DNA of 64,000 nucleotides from Verrucomicrobiota bacterium. Lineage in GTDB: Bacteria; Chlamydiota; Chlamydiia; Chlamydiales; Rhabdochlamydiaceae. Of this stretch, positions 1 through 8,123 are shown in pieces (the first letter of the stretch is position 1; every line of letters starts with the position of its first letter). The notes below the pieces were generated by a model that was not told where the DNA came from, made no database searches, and saw only the letters and a list, made by a program, of their open reading frames with translations. The stretch is from positions 372,001 through 436,000 of the forward strand of contig JAFEGH010000007.1 in assembly GCA_018240065.1 (NCBI GenBank). The letters run 5' to 3'. The position numbers and the translations under genes are program-made.

Positions 1-1
1 A

Positions 2-313
2 AAAGACATCGCCTCAAATATCGTTTTCACAAGTCCGAGCTACAATGGAATCATTGCCGCAGTTCGTGCCAACTTAGGTCTTACGGTCTTGCCTTCCACA
101 ATGATCCCGGATGGAATAGAGGCGCTCAATCACATTTCGCTGCCTACCCTCCCAGAACTTCACGTCTCTTTACTTTCGAAAGAAAAAGAAAGTGGACCCA
201 TCGCTTCCTTAAAGAACCATCTACTCAAAAAACTGCTCGTTCAAAGACGAAATTTACATTCAGATATTCCGCAAATCCTTCATCGTGTTGCTCATATGAC
301 AAACTCAACGTGA
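2..313 (+). CDS. LysR-type transcriptional regulator, C-terminal part (cut by window edge)
   Basis: The frame is open from base 2 to a TGA at 311-313, giving about 103 residues. It reads as the end of a LysR effector-binding domain: the stretch YNGIIAAVRANLGLTVLPS is the typical 'second-subdomain' segment of that family (SYxGIxxAVxAGLGxxxLP). The helix-turn-helix half lies outside the window. LysR proteins are cytoplasmic DNA-binding regulators that respond to a small ligand. Neither the target nor the ligand can be told from this fragment. The next gene is on the opposite strand. Confidence 0.72.
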   Translation, partial: KDIASNIVFTSPSYNGIIAAVRANLGLTVLPSTMIPDGIEALNHISLPTLPELHVSLLSKEKESGPIASLKNHLLKKLLVQRRNLHSDIPQILHRVAHMTNST

Positions 314-634
314 ATTGAATCCCACTCAACGAATCGGCTCAATTGATAAGTATCACTGTTTTCGACACAGGAAAAATAACGAAATTTGGCGGATAAAACT
401 TCTGAATCGATCTCTGCACACCCCTTAAACTGCCCTAAACCAGAATGAACAGGCTCAAAAAATAAGTGAATACAGCCCCCTCTTGGGCTTGTTTATTCCT
501 CTTATTTTCAGTCTGTCCCTTAGGGCTTGATTGTCTCTGCTAGAACAAGGATGTCTTTGGCCATTGATCCAATGACATGTGCCGGGCTAAAAAAAATCTG
601 GTTCTGAGACGCAGGATTGCTGTTCGATTTGAGC
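314..634. other. Convergent intergenic region, no gene seen
   Basis: About 320 bp lie between the LysR end (plus strand) and the kinase end (minus strand). I see no coding pattern. A short hairpin, AGCCC (474-478) with GGGCT (485-489), is followed by a T-rich stretch and could be a weak terminator for the LysR transcript. Confidence 0.4.
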
Positions 635-1648
635 CTACGAATTTAGGCCCTCGTCTGTTTTGAATGCGATATCCACCACGCCGCGAGGTTCGAACATCTC
701 TTTGAAATGCTTGTACATGACTGTTCTCTCCTCCCCTCCAGACGTCGTCAAAAGGAGGCATTGGCCGTACTGAGCGATATCCTCCACTATGCGTTCATGT
801 CGGTAATAGGCCAGAATCGTTCTGTTGATTTCAGTCTCTCCATAGCCTTGATAAAAAAATTCTTCCTCATGCGGATTGTTCCAAACATTTGCGACACCTC
901 CCCCAATAAACATGAGGTCTCTCTCTTTAGGCGCCAGGATAGGCTCATCCCAATCCACCAGGTAGATAACGCCACTTCTATCTACAAGCACATTGCCTCC
1001 ATGAATATCAGAATGGCACAGCACACATTTAGGGGATTGATCCCGAATCATTTCGCATAAACGCTCCGCTCGATCCACCAGACGGTGGATTTCCGCATCA
1101 TGCTTCTTCATGAACGCCACTAATTTCAAGGTCGTTTCATCTCCGCCTTGAATCGTTCTGAGATCTGGATAGAGCGACCTGACAGCCTCTCGCCATTTAG
1201 GGGAATAGGTTTCTCTCCTGATCTGACCTTGGATGGAAGGCGGCAGCGCAAATTCATGCACCTGTCTCAATACCTTGCCAAGCGCAATCCATTGATCGTT
1301 TGCCAAGGTATGGCTAAATGCATCTTGTCCTTCGATAAAAGGATAGACAATAAGGGTAAAGTCCCCGATATGCAAAATCGGACTGCCATGAATCGTTTTG
1401 ACGGGCGGGATGATATGTTGAATGCCTGCCCTTTGCAACAGCGCCAATAAAGTCACGCTGACATCCTGGTGATGGCCGCGTTTAAGCTTTACGAAATAAG
1501 ATATCCCGTCGAGCGCCTGAGCTCTATGGACTGATGCATTCTGATCCGCACCTAAGGGCAGAATTGAAAGCACAGCAACCTCAATGCCATAATCAGTGTT
1601 GAGGCAATCAATAATCCGCTCATCTGAAAGGAGTTGCTTCTCTAGCAT
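635..1648 (-). CDS. Aminoglycoside phosphotransferase-family kinase (APH(9)/spectinomycin kinase-like)
   Basis: 337 residues with a protein-kinase-like APH fold. The catalytic loop HSDIHGGN (about 212-219) has the Brenner motif HxDxxxxN, and the metal-binding VDWDEP (about 231-236) is followed by LAPKERDLMFIGGG. That tail matches the APH(9)-type spectinomycin phosphotransferase group better than classical APH(3'). The family transfers phosphate from ATP to a hydroxyl on an aminoglycoside or a related small substrate, in the cytosol. The length is normal and the catalytic residues are intact. Many members in environmental bacteria have no proven resistance role, so the substrate is open. It stands alone, with a 120-bp gap from the SDR/PadR pair. 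Confidence 0.8.
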   Translation of the reverse strand: MLEKQLLSDERIIDCLNTDYGIEVAVLSILPLGADQNASVHRAQALDGISYFVKLKRGHHQDVSVTLLALLQRAGIQHIIPPVKTIHGSPILHIGDFTLIVYPFIEGQDAFSHTLANDQWIALGKVLRQVHEFALPPSIQGQIRRETYSPKWREAVRSLYPDLRTIQGGDETTLKLVAFMKKHDAEIHRLVDRAERLCEMIRDQSPKCVLCHSDIHGGNVLVDRSGVIYLVDWDEPILAPKERDLMFIGGGVANVWNNPHEEEFFYQGYGETEINRTILAYYRHERIVEDIAQYGQCLLLTTSGGEERTVMYKHFKEMFEPRGVVDIAFKTDEGLNS

Positions 1649-1771
1649 AACGGAAATATACCAGCCAAAAACTATAATTGTCCCAGAAAAACATCCCGTT
1701 TCAACTCGTGCGAAATGAGAAGCATCCAGAACATTCTATCCCCAATGCTAACATCTGCATACGGCTGATTT

Positions 1772-2524
1772 CTAGCGGAAGCCACCCGAAATCAAGAGCG
1801 TTTCGCTGGTTATCCATGCCGAATCATCGGAGGCAAAAAATACAGCAGCTTTAGTGATATCATTAGGCAGACCAATTCTTCCAAGAGGAGTTCTTGCTTC
1901 CACTTTTTTGCGGAGATCGCTTTCAATAATCCCTGAAGATTGCGTTCCTTCCGTTTGGACGATCCCAGGATTAATCGCGTTGACCCGGATCTTTCTTGAG
2001 CCAAGCTCACATCCTAAAGACTTTGTGATCGAATCAACGGCAGCCTTCGTCGCGCTATAAACAGTAGCATGAGGCGCCCAAGACTTACTCGCAAGAGAAC
2101 TAATATTGACAATGCTTCCTCCAGCCGGATTAAAGTGCTTAACGGCTGTCTGGCAAGCAAGTAATAATCCCAACACATTTAAATCAAAATGCTTATGAAA
2201 ATGCTCAACTGTTATGTTTTCTAAAGGAGCAAATTCGTAGTAACCCGCATTGTTGATGAGAATATCGAGTTGTCCAAAAGCCTTTTCCGTCTCTGTGAAA
2301 AGATGGTCTATATCTTGTTGATTCGTCATATTGGCCCGGACAGCAATTGCTCTACCGCCTTTGCGTTCAATGGATTGCACAACAAGTTCTGCTTCTCGTT
2401 CGCTTGTTGAGTAATTCACGACCACTGAGGCCCCCTCTTCAGCCAGTTCCTCGGCAATAGAAGCTCCAATTCCTTTTGAACCTCCCGTCACAATCGCCAC
2501 TTTACCTGTTAATTTTTTTGACAT
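1772..2524 (-). CDS. SDR-family NAD(P)-dependent oxidoreductase (FabG-like)
   Basis: 250 residues, the standard classical-SDR length. The cofactor motif TGGSKGIG is at about 13-20, NNAG at 91-94, the catalytic Ser in NISSLAS at about 140-146, and YSATK (Tyr156, Lys160) completes the active site. The fold oxidises or reduces an alcohol/carbonyl using NAD(P)H; the substrate is not predictable. Its ATG lies inside the end of the upstream padR gene (16-bp overlap on the same strand), so the two form an operon and are probably translationally coupled. PadR regulators often control a detoxification or efflux function encoded beside them, so this enzyme may respond to a toxic compound (inference). 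Confidence 0.88.
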   Translation of the reverse strand: MSKKLTGKVAIVTGGSKGIGASIAEELAEEGASVVVNYSTSEREAELVVQSIERKGGRAIAVRANMTNQQDIDHLFTETEKAFGQLDILINNAGYYEFAPLENITVEHFHKHFDLNVLGLLLACQTAVKHFNPAGGSIVNISSLASKSWAPHATVYSATKAAVDSITKSLGCELGSRKIRVNAINPGIVQTEGTQSSGIIESDLRKKVEARTPLGRIGLPNDITKAAVFFASDDSAWITSETLLISGGFR

Positions 2525-3054
2525 GATCCTCTCCTTTCGCTAATTCCTTCTTTTAACCATTGAATCTCCAGTGCAAAGCCAGCTATTCCAAATTTAAGCA
2601 TTTTGAGGCGGATAGACTGAATGGGAGAGTCCGGTAAGCTCTCTAACCTTTCTTCGATTTTCTTGTATTCTTCGTAGGTCTTTTCGACTTTTTCCAATCT
2701 TTCCAAAAACAAACGCGTCATCTCCTTTGGATCTGTGACGAAAAAGAGTTTGAGAAGAAACTCATTGCGCGAGGTTTCCGATGCTGTCGGACTTCCAAGC
2801 CAAATCTTAAATTCCTCCCTGCCTGCGTCCGTAATTGAAAAGACCTCCTTTTTTTTCTTTCCAACATAGACGATGTTGGAGAGTGCTTTTCCTTCCTTTG
2901 CGAGCACTTTCAACATGGGATAAATTGTCGAGTCAGACTCACGCCAAAAATATGTTGTCGACCTTCCCATAAGAGATTTGATCTCATATCCTGTAGATGG
3001 GCCCTCAAGAAGCACCCCCAAAATAGCGTACCTGGTTTTATTGACTGATCTCAT
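2509..3054 (-). CDS. PadR-family transcriptional regulator
   Basis: 181 residues. The N-terminal winged helix (RYAILGVLLEGPSTGYEIK, about 8-26, then the recognition region YFWRESDSTIYPMLKVLAKEG) is typical of PadR. The C-terminal half (about 90-175) is a helical PadR C2 (Vir-like) dimerisation domain with heptad-like charged helices. PadR proteins repress genes for phenolic-acid or drug detoxification and release DNA when a ligand binds. It is the first gene of a two-gene operon with the SDR. A perfect inverted repeat directly upstream of its start codon is a candidate autoregulatory operator. Confidence 0.88.
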   Translation of the reverse strand: MRSVNKTRYAILGVLLEGPSTGYEIKSLMGRSTTYFWRESDSTIYPMLKVLAKEGKALSNIVYVGKKKKEVFSITDAGREEFKIWLGSPTASETSRNEFLLKLFFVTDPKEMTRLFLERLEKVEKTYEEYKKIEERLESLPDSPIQSIRLKMLKFGIAGFALEIQWLKEGISERRGSCQKN

Positions 3055-3056
3055 GA

Positions 3057-3081
3057 AAAATACCTAGTTTATGGGTATTTT
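3057..3081 (-). promoter_or_regulatory. Inverted repeat upstream of padR, candidate operator
   Basis: AAAATACC (3057-3064) and GGTATTTT (3074-3081) are a perfect 8-bp inverted repeat with a 9-base spacer. It starts only 3 bp upstream of the padR start codon. PadR proteins bind inverted repeats near their own promoters, so autorepression at this site is likely but inferred. Confidence 0.45.
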
Positions 3082-3237
3082 GCCTGCCATCGATATTTTC
3101 CAAAAGCAAAATCATCAGCCAGATCGGAAAAATGGATGAACAATCCAGCATCAATTTTCAAATTTTTTGTTTGTTAAAAATTGATTTACCAAAGGCAGGA
3201 ACTAGGGAAACTTTGCGCGGATATATTGAACCCAAAC

Positions 3238-3267
3238 AAAAAGGCCGGGAAATCTCCCGGCCTTTTT
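3238..3267 (-). terminator. Factor-independent terminator after the bicupin gene
   Basis: A perfect 13-bp stem, AAAAAGGCCGGGA (3238-3250) with TCCCGGCCTTTTT (3255-3267), encloses a 4-base loop. The A-tract on the plus strand is a U-tract on the minus-strand transcript. It lies 25 bp beyond the bicupin stop codon and looks able to work in both directions. Confidence 0.85.
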
Positions 3268-3291
3268 GTTTTGTAGAACTTGATAAGGTCT

Positions 3292-4296
3292 CTATAGAGG
3301 AACGATCACAAGAGGCCCCTGGGGCTTTTTCAAAGCATCGAAATACTTCGGCTCTACATTAAATATCGAGCCTAACTCGTCATTCGAATAGGCGCCGGTC
3401 ACTTCCCCAATGCCAATGTAATCAGGTTCTGCGTTGCTGAAAAAAGCAATGACCTCAACATCTCCCTGACCAATGTTTTCAATATTATGAAAATGGGAAG
3501 CCGGCGCAAAGGCGCCCTCCCCGCCGCTGACTTCTAAAACCTCTACATTGCCACTTGGCGCAAGAATCGTGATGCGCGTTTTTCCCTTCACGATGTAGAC
3601 CAATTCTCCGGCATTTGTATGCCAGTGAGGTTCCACAACTCCTCCAGCATTTAATCCGAAGCCCAAAATGCCCAATCCCTGGAGAGAGGGCAGGCTCTTT
3701 TTTATGCCTAATTGCAGGTACCCGCCTCGCGTTGAAACAACCTTGTCGCTTTTCTCAATGTTGAATTTATAGGGATTCCCACCGCTGCCCGATCCCTTTG
3801 TAACTTGCGCAAGAGTCGCGATAAGCTCCTCATTTTTAGACTTCTTCAACCCATCGACAAAACCTGATGACGCGGCAAAAGTGGCCTTGAAAACAGGATC
3901 GGAAAGAGAGTAGACGGCCTTTGTAAAGGACATGGTTTCGGGGAGGGTGTCATTAAGCGCGAAATTGATAATGCAATCTATCTCGCCGCAATTCTGGATC
4001 GAATGGACAAATCCTTGAGGGATAAAAAAGATCTCTCCTTTCTCTACCGAAAACACCTCATTTTTGTCCGGGGAGCGAAGTGTTACTACGCATTTCCCTT
4101 GAATGCAGTAGCCGATTTTATGGGCATTAGGATGCCAAATGGGTTTTAAAATCCCCTTTTTCTTCAATGTTAGGTTCGCAAACGAAATATTGACAAAGCC
4201 CGGTACGTCTTTTGAGGTGACATCCGTGAGATGGCCTGCCTCATTTTTAATCCTTGGCCCAATGGTCTTTAAACTGAAAAAATACTGACTCGCCAT
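3292..4296 (-). CDS. Bicupin protein (oxalate decarboxylase/germin-like family)
   Basis: 334 residues without a clear signal peptide; two cupin domains (about 50-130 and 210-300). The second domain has the full metal-binding set: PHWHTNAGELVY supplies His-x-His and Glu, and SHFHNI supplies the last His. The first domain aligns position by position (PIWHPNAHKIGY) but the first His is Ile and the Glu is Lys, so only one metal site is probably complete. Bicupins of this type bind Mn or Fe; oxalate decarboxylases and various storage or sugar-binding proteins belong here. With one degraded site, oxalate decarboxylase activity is not assured. It is a single-gene unit with its own terminator. Confidence 0.75.
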   Translation of the reverse strand: MASQYFFSLKTIGPRIKNEAGHLTDVTSKDVPGFVNISFANLTLKKKGILKPIWHPNAHKIGYCIQGKCVVTLRSPDKNEVFSVEKGEIFFIPQGFVHSIQNCGEIDCIINFALNDTLPETMSFTKAVYSLSDPVFKATFAASSGFVDGLKKSKNEELIATLAQVTKGSGSGGNPYKFNIEKSDKVVSTRGGYLQLGIKKSLPSLQGLGILGFGLNAGGVVEPHWHTNAGELVYIVKGKTRITILAPSGNVEVLEVSGGEGAFAPASHFHNIENIGQGDVEVIAFFSNAEPDYIGIGEVTGAYSNDELGSIFNVEPKYFDALKKPQGPLVIVPL

Positions 4297-4415
4297 AGTA
4301 GAACCCTCCCTTTCTTTTTCCTTACGTTTATCTCAACAGGAAAAACTTGTCCATGCACGTGTATGGCCAGTCAATAGTTCTACAGCAGCATCGCTGCCCA
4401 AATGACCCGGCTTTT

Positions 4416-4859
4416 TCACTCCGGAACAACTCTCTGGACCTTCCAACTATAACAAGGCTGCGTCACCCTTTCCTTGATCCTCCAGCCGCTTGGAGTGCGA
4501 AGGAGCTTGTCGTTATACCAAAGCCCCCAGAACGCAACCTCAAGGACGTCCCCATGGCTGGGCAGCTCCAGCGGATTGTGGCAAAGACAGCGCGCCTCGG
4601 CCAAATCTCCGCGGATCTGTATTTTGAAGTTCGAGATCATATGCTGCCGAGGTAAATCGCCCAGGTTTTGAGCTAAAAATTTCTTAATTGTTTGCAGGTC
4701 GGCTTTCGGCCCGCCCGCCTTCGAGTAATCAATGAGAGCGTCATGGGTAAAAACATGATCGAGAATAGCAAGACGCTTTTCATCGATAGCCGTACAGTAA
4801 TCAGTCAATATATCCATGATCTCGAATCGATCTGAAATTTCCTGTATCGTCATCGTCAT
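4416..4859 (-). CDS. SnoaL-like/NTF2-fold protein (nuclear transport factor 2 family)
   Basis: About 147 residues from the ATG at 4859, chosen because GGAGG lies about 6 bases upstream; an upstream in-frame ATG at 4898 would add 13 residues. The pattern (EISDRFEIMDILTDYCTAIDEKRLAILDHVFTHDALIDYS at the start, then a paired beta-sheet half ending in GWRIKERV) is the SnoaL_4 cone fold, seen in small dehydratases, isomerases and polyketide cyclases. Such proteins act on small hydrophobic substrates; no specific reaction can be assigned. Next to the bicupin but separated by 119 bp, so probably independent. Confidence 0.72.
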   Translation of the reverse strand: MTMTIQEISDRFEIMDILTDYCTAIDEKRLAILDHVFTHDALIDYSKAGGPKADLQTIKKFLAQNLGDLPRQHMISNFKIQIRGDLAEARCLCHNPLELPSHGDVLEVAFWGLWYNDKLLRTPSGWRIKERVTQPCYSWKVQRVVPE

Positions 4860-5001
4860 ATTAGACCTCCATCCAGGGTTAAGGGAAAATGAACCCATCG
4901 ATCGACTGAAACTATTTTCAGGATAGGTTCAAAGGCTCTTGAATTTTTCATGTTTCTTAAGGAAAAGTTCGGAATGCTTTTCTGCGCCTGAAGAATCAAA
5001 A

Positions 5002-5024
5002 AGCCCAGAAGATTCTCCTGGGCT
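5002..5024 (-). terminator. Terminator after the yqeY-like gene
   Basis: AGCCCAG (5002-5008) pairs with CTGGGCT (5018-5024), with A-rich sequence on the plus-strand left side that becomes a U-run on the minus-strand RNA. It sits 47 bp past the stop of the GatB/YqeY-family gene. Confidence 0.7.
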
Positions 5025-5070
5025 ATTTATACAGGCAAGTGAAAGTTTAGGGGCTATCGCTTCTAGTCGG

Positions 5071-5508
5071 TTAATCGGGAAGCAATTGATTCACCCACTC
5101 TTTAGCAACCTTGCCGTCAACACTGCTGTTCAGCTTCATGATGCTTTTCATCACCAATCCAAAATCCTTTTTTGTCTTGGCTCCCGACTCCGCAATCGCC
5201 TTCACCACGATTTCTTTCGTTTCTTCACTTGAAAGAGCTTTAGGCAAAAACTCTTGAATGATGGCCAGCTCGCTTTTTAATTTTTCAACACTCTCAGGAC
5301 GGTTAAGGGCTTGGGCCTGCTCCAATGCTTCCTGGAGGTTTCCATAGTAAGTTTTGAAGAGTTTTTGAACCTCTGCGTCAGGAAGGGCGCCTCGAGCGTC
5401 AACTGCCAATATTTTTGATTTGAGCATGCGCAAGGTTTCCAGCCTGATCTGGTCTCGGCTTCTCATCGCGTCTTTAATACCCTGATTGATGTCTTCGATA
5501 ATTGCCAT
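5071..5508 (-). CDS. GatB/YqeY domain protein
   Basis: About 145 residues from the ATG at 5508 (GAGGA about 8 bases upstream); an alternative ATG at 5526 adds six residues. The whole length is a YqeY domain: helical N-terminal part (MAIIEDINQGIKDAMRSRDQIRLETLRMLKSKI) and the small C-terminal helical module ending VMKSIMKLNSSVDGKVAKEWVNQLL, which resembles the tRNA-binding tail of GatB. YqeY proteins are thought to assist aminoacyl-tRNA amidation or related tRNA steps, but the function is not proven. Length and sequence are ordinary for the family. Monocistronic with its own terminator. Confidence 0.88.
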   Translation of the reverse strand: MAIIEDINQGIKDAMRSRDQIRLETLRMLKSKILAVDARGALPDAEVQKLFKTYYGNLQEALEQAQALNRPESVEKLKSELAIIQEFLPKALSSEETKEIVVKAIAESGAKTKKDFGLVMKSIMKLNSSVDGKVAKEWVNQLLPD

Positions 5509-5582
5509 GTTGCTTTCCTCTTCCATCCTTTCAAATGACGCTGCCGAGCTTAAATGAGTATTAAATAAATCCCAATGAAAAG

Positions 5583-6428
5583 TTATGGGATCGGTTCTTT
5601 GTGGCAGTGGCGCAAATCGACATGTTTTTCAACACTGGCGGCTAAAAACTGCTTTTTAATGAAGTCATAGATCGGAAGGACTGTAAAATACTGGCTGTGC
5701 TGGCCGATGAAATTCGTGTAATTGATCAGCTGAACATTTTCTGGGATTTTCCTGGGATCTTCAGCTCCATCGCAACCCAGAGCTTTGTCCCATTCGGCAA
5801 TGTTGTAGTACCACTTGAGGACATCGTCCCGTTTAGAATAAAACACGAATAATTTTTCACAGTTCTGCGTCGACAGATAATACTTTTCGTTTTTTTCTAT
5901 GCTTTCATTGTCGACGGCGGCTGCAAGAGAATAGAGATTATGCACGACTTTCTTATCCCCTTGGGTGCGGTAATCAAGGGCCTCGAGGACAAGGCGATTG
6001 CCCATACTGTGGGCAAGCACGTCCACTCTTGCCGCTGAAGCGGAGAGAAATTCAAGGTGGGACCTCATTGTCATTGCCAGCTTTGAAACATGCCGCTTGG
6101 CGTCATAATATTCCAACGAGGAATCATCGCCAGGCCAAAGATAGCCAATGATCAGATCATAGAATTTGGACCGGCGGCTGTCCTTGAAGGAAGAAAGATG
6201 CATGTTGATCAGACGATAAGTGGATAAAGCTTCCTCGGGACTGTTATTATAGCCGTGGACGAGCAGCAGCACGTTTTTCCCTTTGAGCTGCCTGCTATCA
6301 AGAGCAGTTATCCGTTGGATGGAATCCTGCATAAATTCAGTATGATTGGAGATCTTCTCCGCATCCCAAAAAGCGTCCCGGTCTGACATCAACCAAAATT
6401 GAGAGGCGAGCAGTAAGCCGAATAGCAT
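5583..6428 (-). CDS. Alpha/beta hydrolase (DUF900-like), possibly exported
   Basis: About 281 residues from the ATG at 6428, which has GGAGG close upstream; an ATG at 6449 would add seven residues. NVLLLVHGYNN is the oxyanion-hole strand, WPG follows strand 4, and VLAHSMGNRLVLEAL carries the nucleophile Ser in GHSMG-like AHSMG; a later His (GQHSQYF) is a candidate for the triad. This resembles the DUF900 serine hydrolase family. The first residues MLFGLLLASQFWLMSD form a short hydrophobic segment that could be a weak signal peptide. Substrate unknown. The GNAT gene lies 39 bp upstream on the same strand, so they may be co-transcribed. Confidence 0.72.
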   Translation of the reverse strand: MLFGLLLASQFWLMSDRDAFWDAEKISNHTEFMQDSIQRITALDSRQLKGKNVLLLVHGYNNSPEEALSTYRLINMHLSSFKDSRRSKFYDLIIGYLWPGDDSSLEYYDAKRHVSKLAMTMRSHLEFLSASAARVDVLAHSMGNRLVLEALDYRTQGDKKVVHNLYSLAAAVDNESIEKNEKYYLSTQNCEKLFVFYSKRDDVLKWYYNIAEWDKALGCDGAEDPRKIPENVQLINYTNFIGQHSQYFTVLPIYDFIKKQFLAASVEKHVDLRHCHKEPIP

Positions 6429-6467
6429 ATTTCCTCCATTGGACATCAAACTTTTTTTGATATCATC

Positions 6468-7160
6468 CTACTTGGGGAAATTTTTATCCACTAACGCCGA
6501 TAAAAACTGCATTTGGGCGCTGACGGAATTCATATAAGAATCCTTCATAAAAACATAATGGCAGTAGATGGATTGCTTTTGGGCATAGGGATGTACTTCC
6601 ACCTTCTCAAATCCCAATTTCTCATAAAAAAATTGGGCAGATTTGTTAAAAACCCGCGTATCGAGCGATATATCTATATAGTCGGGAATCGCTTTCAATG
6701 CTTGTTCAATTAAGGTAGAGCCGATTTTTTGCCGCCTAAAATCCTTATGAACACCGATATGATCAATATAATAGGAATGGGGAGCCTTCATTAAAATAGC
6801 GCAAATACCAATGATTTTCCCATCTTGAATTCTTCGGACCTGGATATAGAGGCGAGAAGTATCGCCAGGAAACTGGTAGCTCTCAAAGTCTCGCTGGAAC
6901 ATGTCTGAGATGAATTCCTCGTAGGAATGAAATCGGGTTTCATCGATCTGCATTGCCATCAAAGGGATCCCTTCATGTAGACAGGGATTCAGATAGGCTT
7001 CGAAATACATCTCCCTTCCAGCTTGCAACTCGCTTAGGGGAATCTCCTCCTGAGATCCGTACATTTCATAGAGAAAACCCTTTTCAATGAGTAACGTTTC
7101 TAATGTAAAAGAAAGACTGCTAATGCTTAAGAAAACACTCGTCAAAAGTCGGAACTTCAT
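6468..7160 (-). CDS. GNAT-family N-acetyltransferase with hydrophobic N-terminus
   Basis: 230 residues. The GNAT core is at about 95-200: strand 4 YIDHIGVHKDFRRQKIGSTLIEQAL contains the acetyl-CoA pyrophosphate loop (RRQKIG), followed by SLDTRVFNKSAQFFYEKLGFEKVE, the usual motif B. The family moves an acetyl group from acetyl-CoA to an amine. The first 25 residues (MKFRLLTSVFLSISSLSFTL) look like a signal peptide or membrane anchor, which is odd because acetyl-CoA is cytosolic; its cleavage site is weaker than in other exported enzymes of this window. Target unknown. Same strand as, and 39 bp before, the hydrolase gene. Confidence 0.75.
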   Translation of the reverse strand: MKFRLLTSVFLSISSLSFTLETLLIEKGFLYEMYGSQEEIPLSELQAGREMYFEAYLNPCLHEGIPLMAMQIDETRFHSYEEFISDMFQRDFESYQFPGDTSRLYIQVRRIQDGKIIGICAILMKAPHSYYIDHIGVHKDFRRQKIGSTLIEQALKAIPDYIDISLDTRVFNKSAQFFYEKLGFEKVEVHPYAQKQSIYCHYVFMKDSYMNSVSAQMQFLSALVDKNFPK

Positions 7161-7251
7161 AGAAAACTCACTCGATTCTTAACAGTAAGAAATTGCCTGA
7201 AATTCTCATTCCTCTCAACCCTCCGCTTCTAGGGCACTCACTGAATTTATT

Positions 7252-7461
7252 TTAAACCTTTTTCAAAAAACACGTCTTCAGAACAAGAGTGGATTTGCCC
7301 TCTCGGCATTCCACTTCTTCTTCATTGTCCGTTAAGTGGATGTTCTTAAATTTTGTGCCCCTTTTGAGAGTCGTGGAAGACCCCTTAACCTTTAAATCTT
7401 TAATGACTTGTACCGAATCCCCTTCACTGAGAGGGTTTCCATTGCTATCTTTTGCGCTCAT
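7252..7461 (-). CDS. PhnA/YjdM-type C-terminal domain protein
   Basis: About 69 residues from the ATG at 7461 (AGGAAATC just upstream). The sequence DSNGNPLSEGDSVQVIKDLKVKGSSTTLKRGTKFKNI closely follows the C-terminal SH3-like domain of PhnA/YjdM, but the N-terminal zinc ribbon of the full family is absent, as in several short homologues. A longer reading from 7512 would run into the next gene and lacks a ribosome site. Despite the old name, the family has no proven role in phosphonate use. The preceding gene ends 41 bp upstream, so the two may share a transcript. Confidence 0.75.
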   Translation of the reverse strand: MSAKDSNGNPLSEGDSVQVIKDLKVKGSSTTLKRGTKFKNIHLTDNEEEVECREGKSTLVLKTCFLKKV

Positions 7462-7502
7462 GATTTCCTTTTGCTCATTGATAAAACTTTGTGCAAGACT
7501 CG

Positions 7503-8015
7503 TCAGAACCATTCACTCGGATCGACATAATTGCTGAGGATCGCCGTCTGGGGAGAATAACGGTCGTAGAAATAGACATGCCGATACAGCATGTGGATCA
7601 AACTCCAGCTTACACCCTCGTCAGCAATCCGATTGGCGTCGTGAAAGACGACTACTTTGGCTTTTTCATTCAATTTAAACAACTGCGCAAACCGATCGAT
7701 CACATGTTCTTCATGATCCACGAGCACCATCCCCCATTCCCCATCAAATGCAAACTCAGCCCACTGGGAGTAATCAATCAATCGCAGCTCATCGGGATCG
7801 TCTTGAAATTTGCTGGCCCACTGGGAATTCGAAGTAATCAGATGGAGCTTTCTTCCCTGCGTTTTTGCGATCGAGGAAAGCAGAGGCGTGGAATAATGGC
7901 CGCAACCCAGTTCCAGGATCGGTGATTCAGGCCATAACAGGCCGCTGTGGATTGCCGCTGTAATGGAAGGGACCAAGTGGGTCGCGTAGCCATTCATAGG
8001 AGCTATTTGTTCCAT
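7503..8015 (-). CDS. Rossmann-fold, class I methyltransferase-like protein
   Basis: About 170 residues (ATG at 8015, with a GTG just before it at 8018). ILELGCGHYSTPLL resembles SAM motif I, and GEWGMVLVDHEEHVIDRFAQLF and VVVFHDANR look like later Rossmann strands with acidic ends. The short length and weak later motifs leave the substrate open, and I cannot prove SAM binding. Proteins of this kind appear in many genomes as class I SAM-dependent methyltransferase. It lies 41 bp upstream of the PhnA-type gene on the same strand. Confidence 0.6.
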   Translation of the reverse strand: MEQIAPMNGYATHLVPSITAAIHSGLLWPESPILELGCGHYSTPLLSSIAKTQGRKLHLITSNSQWASKFQDDPDELRLIDYSQWAEFAFDGEWGMVLVDHEEHVIDRFAQLFKLNEKAKVVVFHDANRIADEGVSWSLIHMLYRHVYFYDRYSPQTAILSNYVDPSEWF

Positions 8016-8123
8016 CACACCCTTTTCGGCATTTTAAGTTTTCGTGTATAAGGTTGTTATTTATTTATCAACAGTTCGTCAGACAGAGTATTTCCTGTGC
8101 AAGGAGTCTTTGAGAAGCGATCC

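Noticed and set aside
635-1648. Calling the phosphotransferase a spectinomycin resistance gene
   Set aside because: Motifs place it in the kinase family, but many such kinases have other substrates; resistance is not supported by sequence alone.
3132-3362. Short plus-strand open frame between padR and the bicupin gene
   Set aside because: It runs through the terminator hairpin at 3238-3267 and has no ribosome site.
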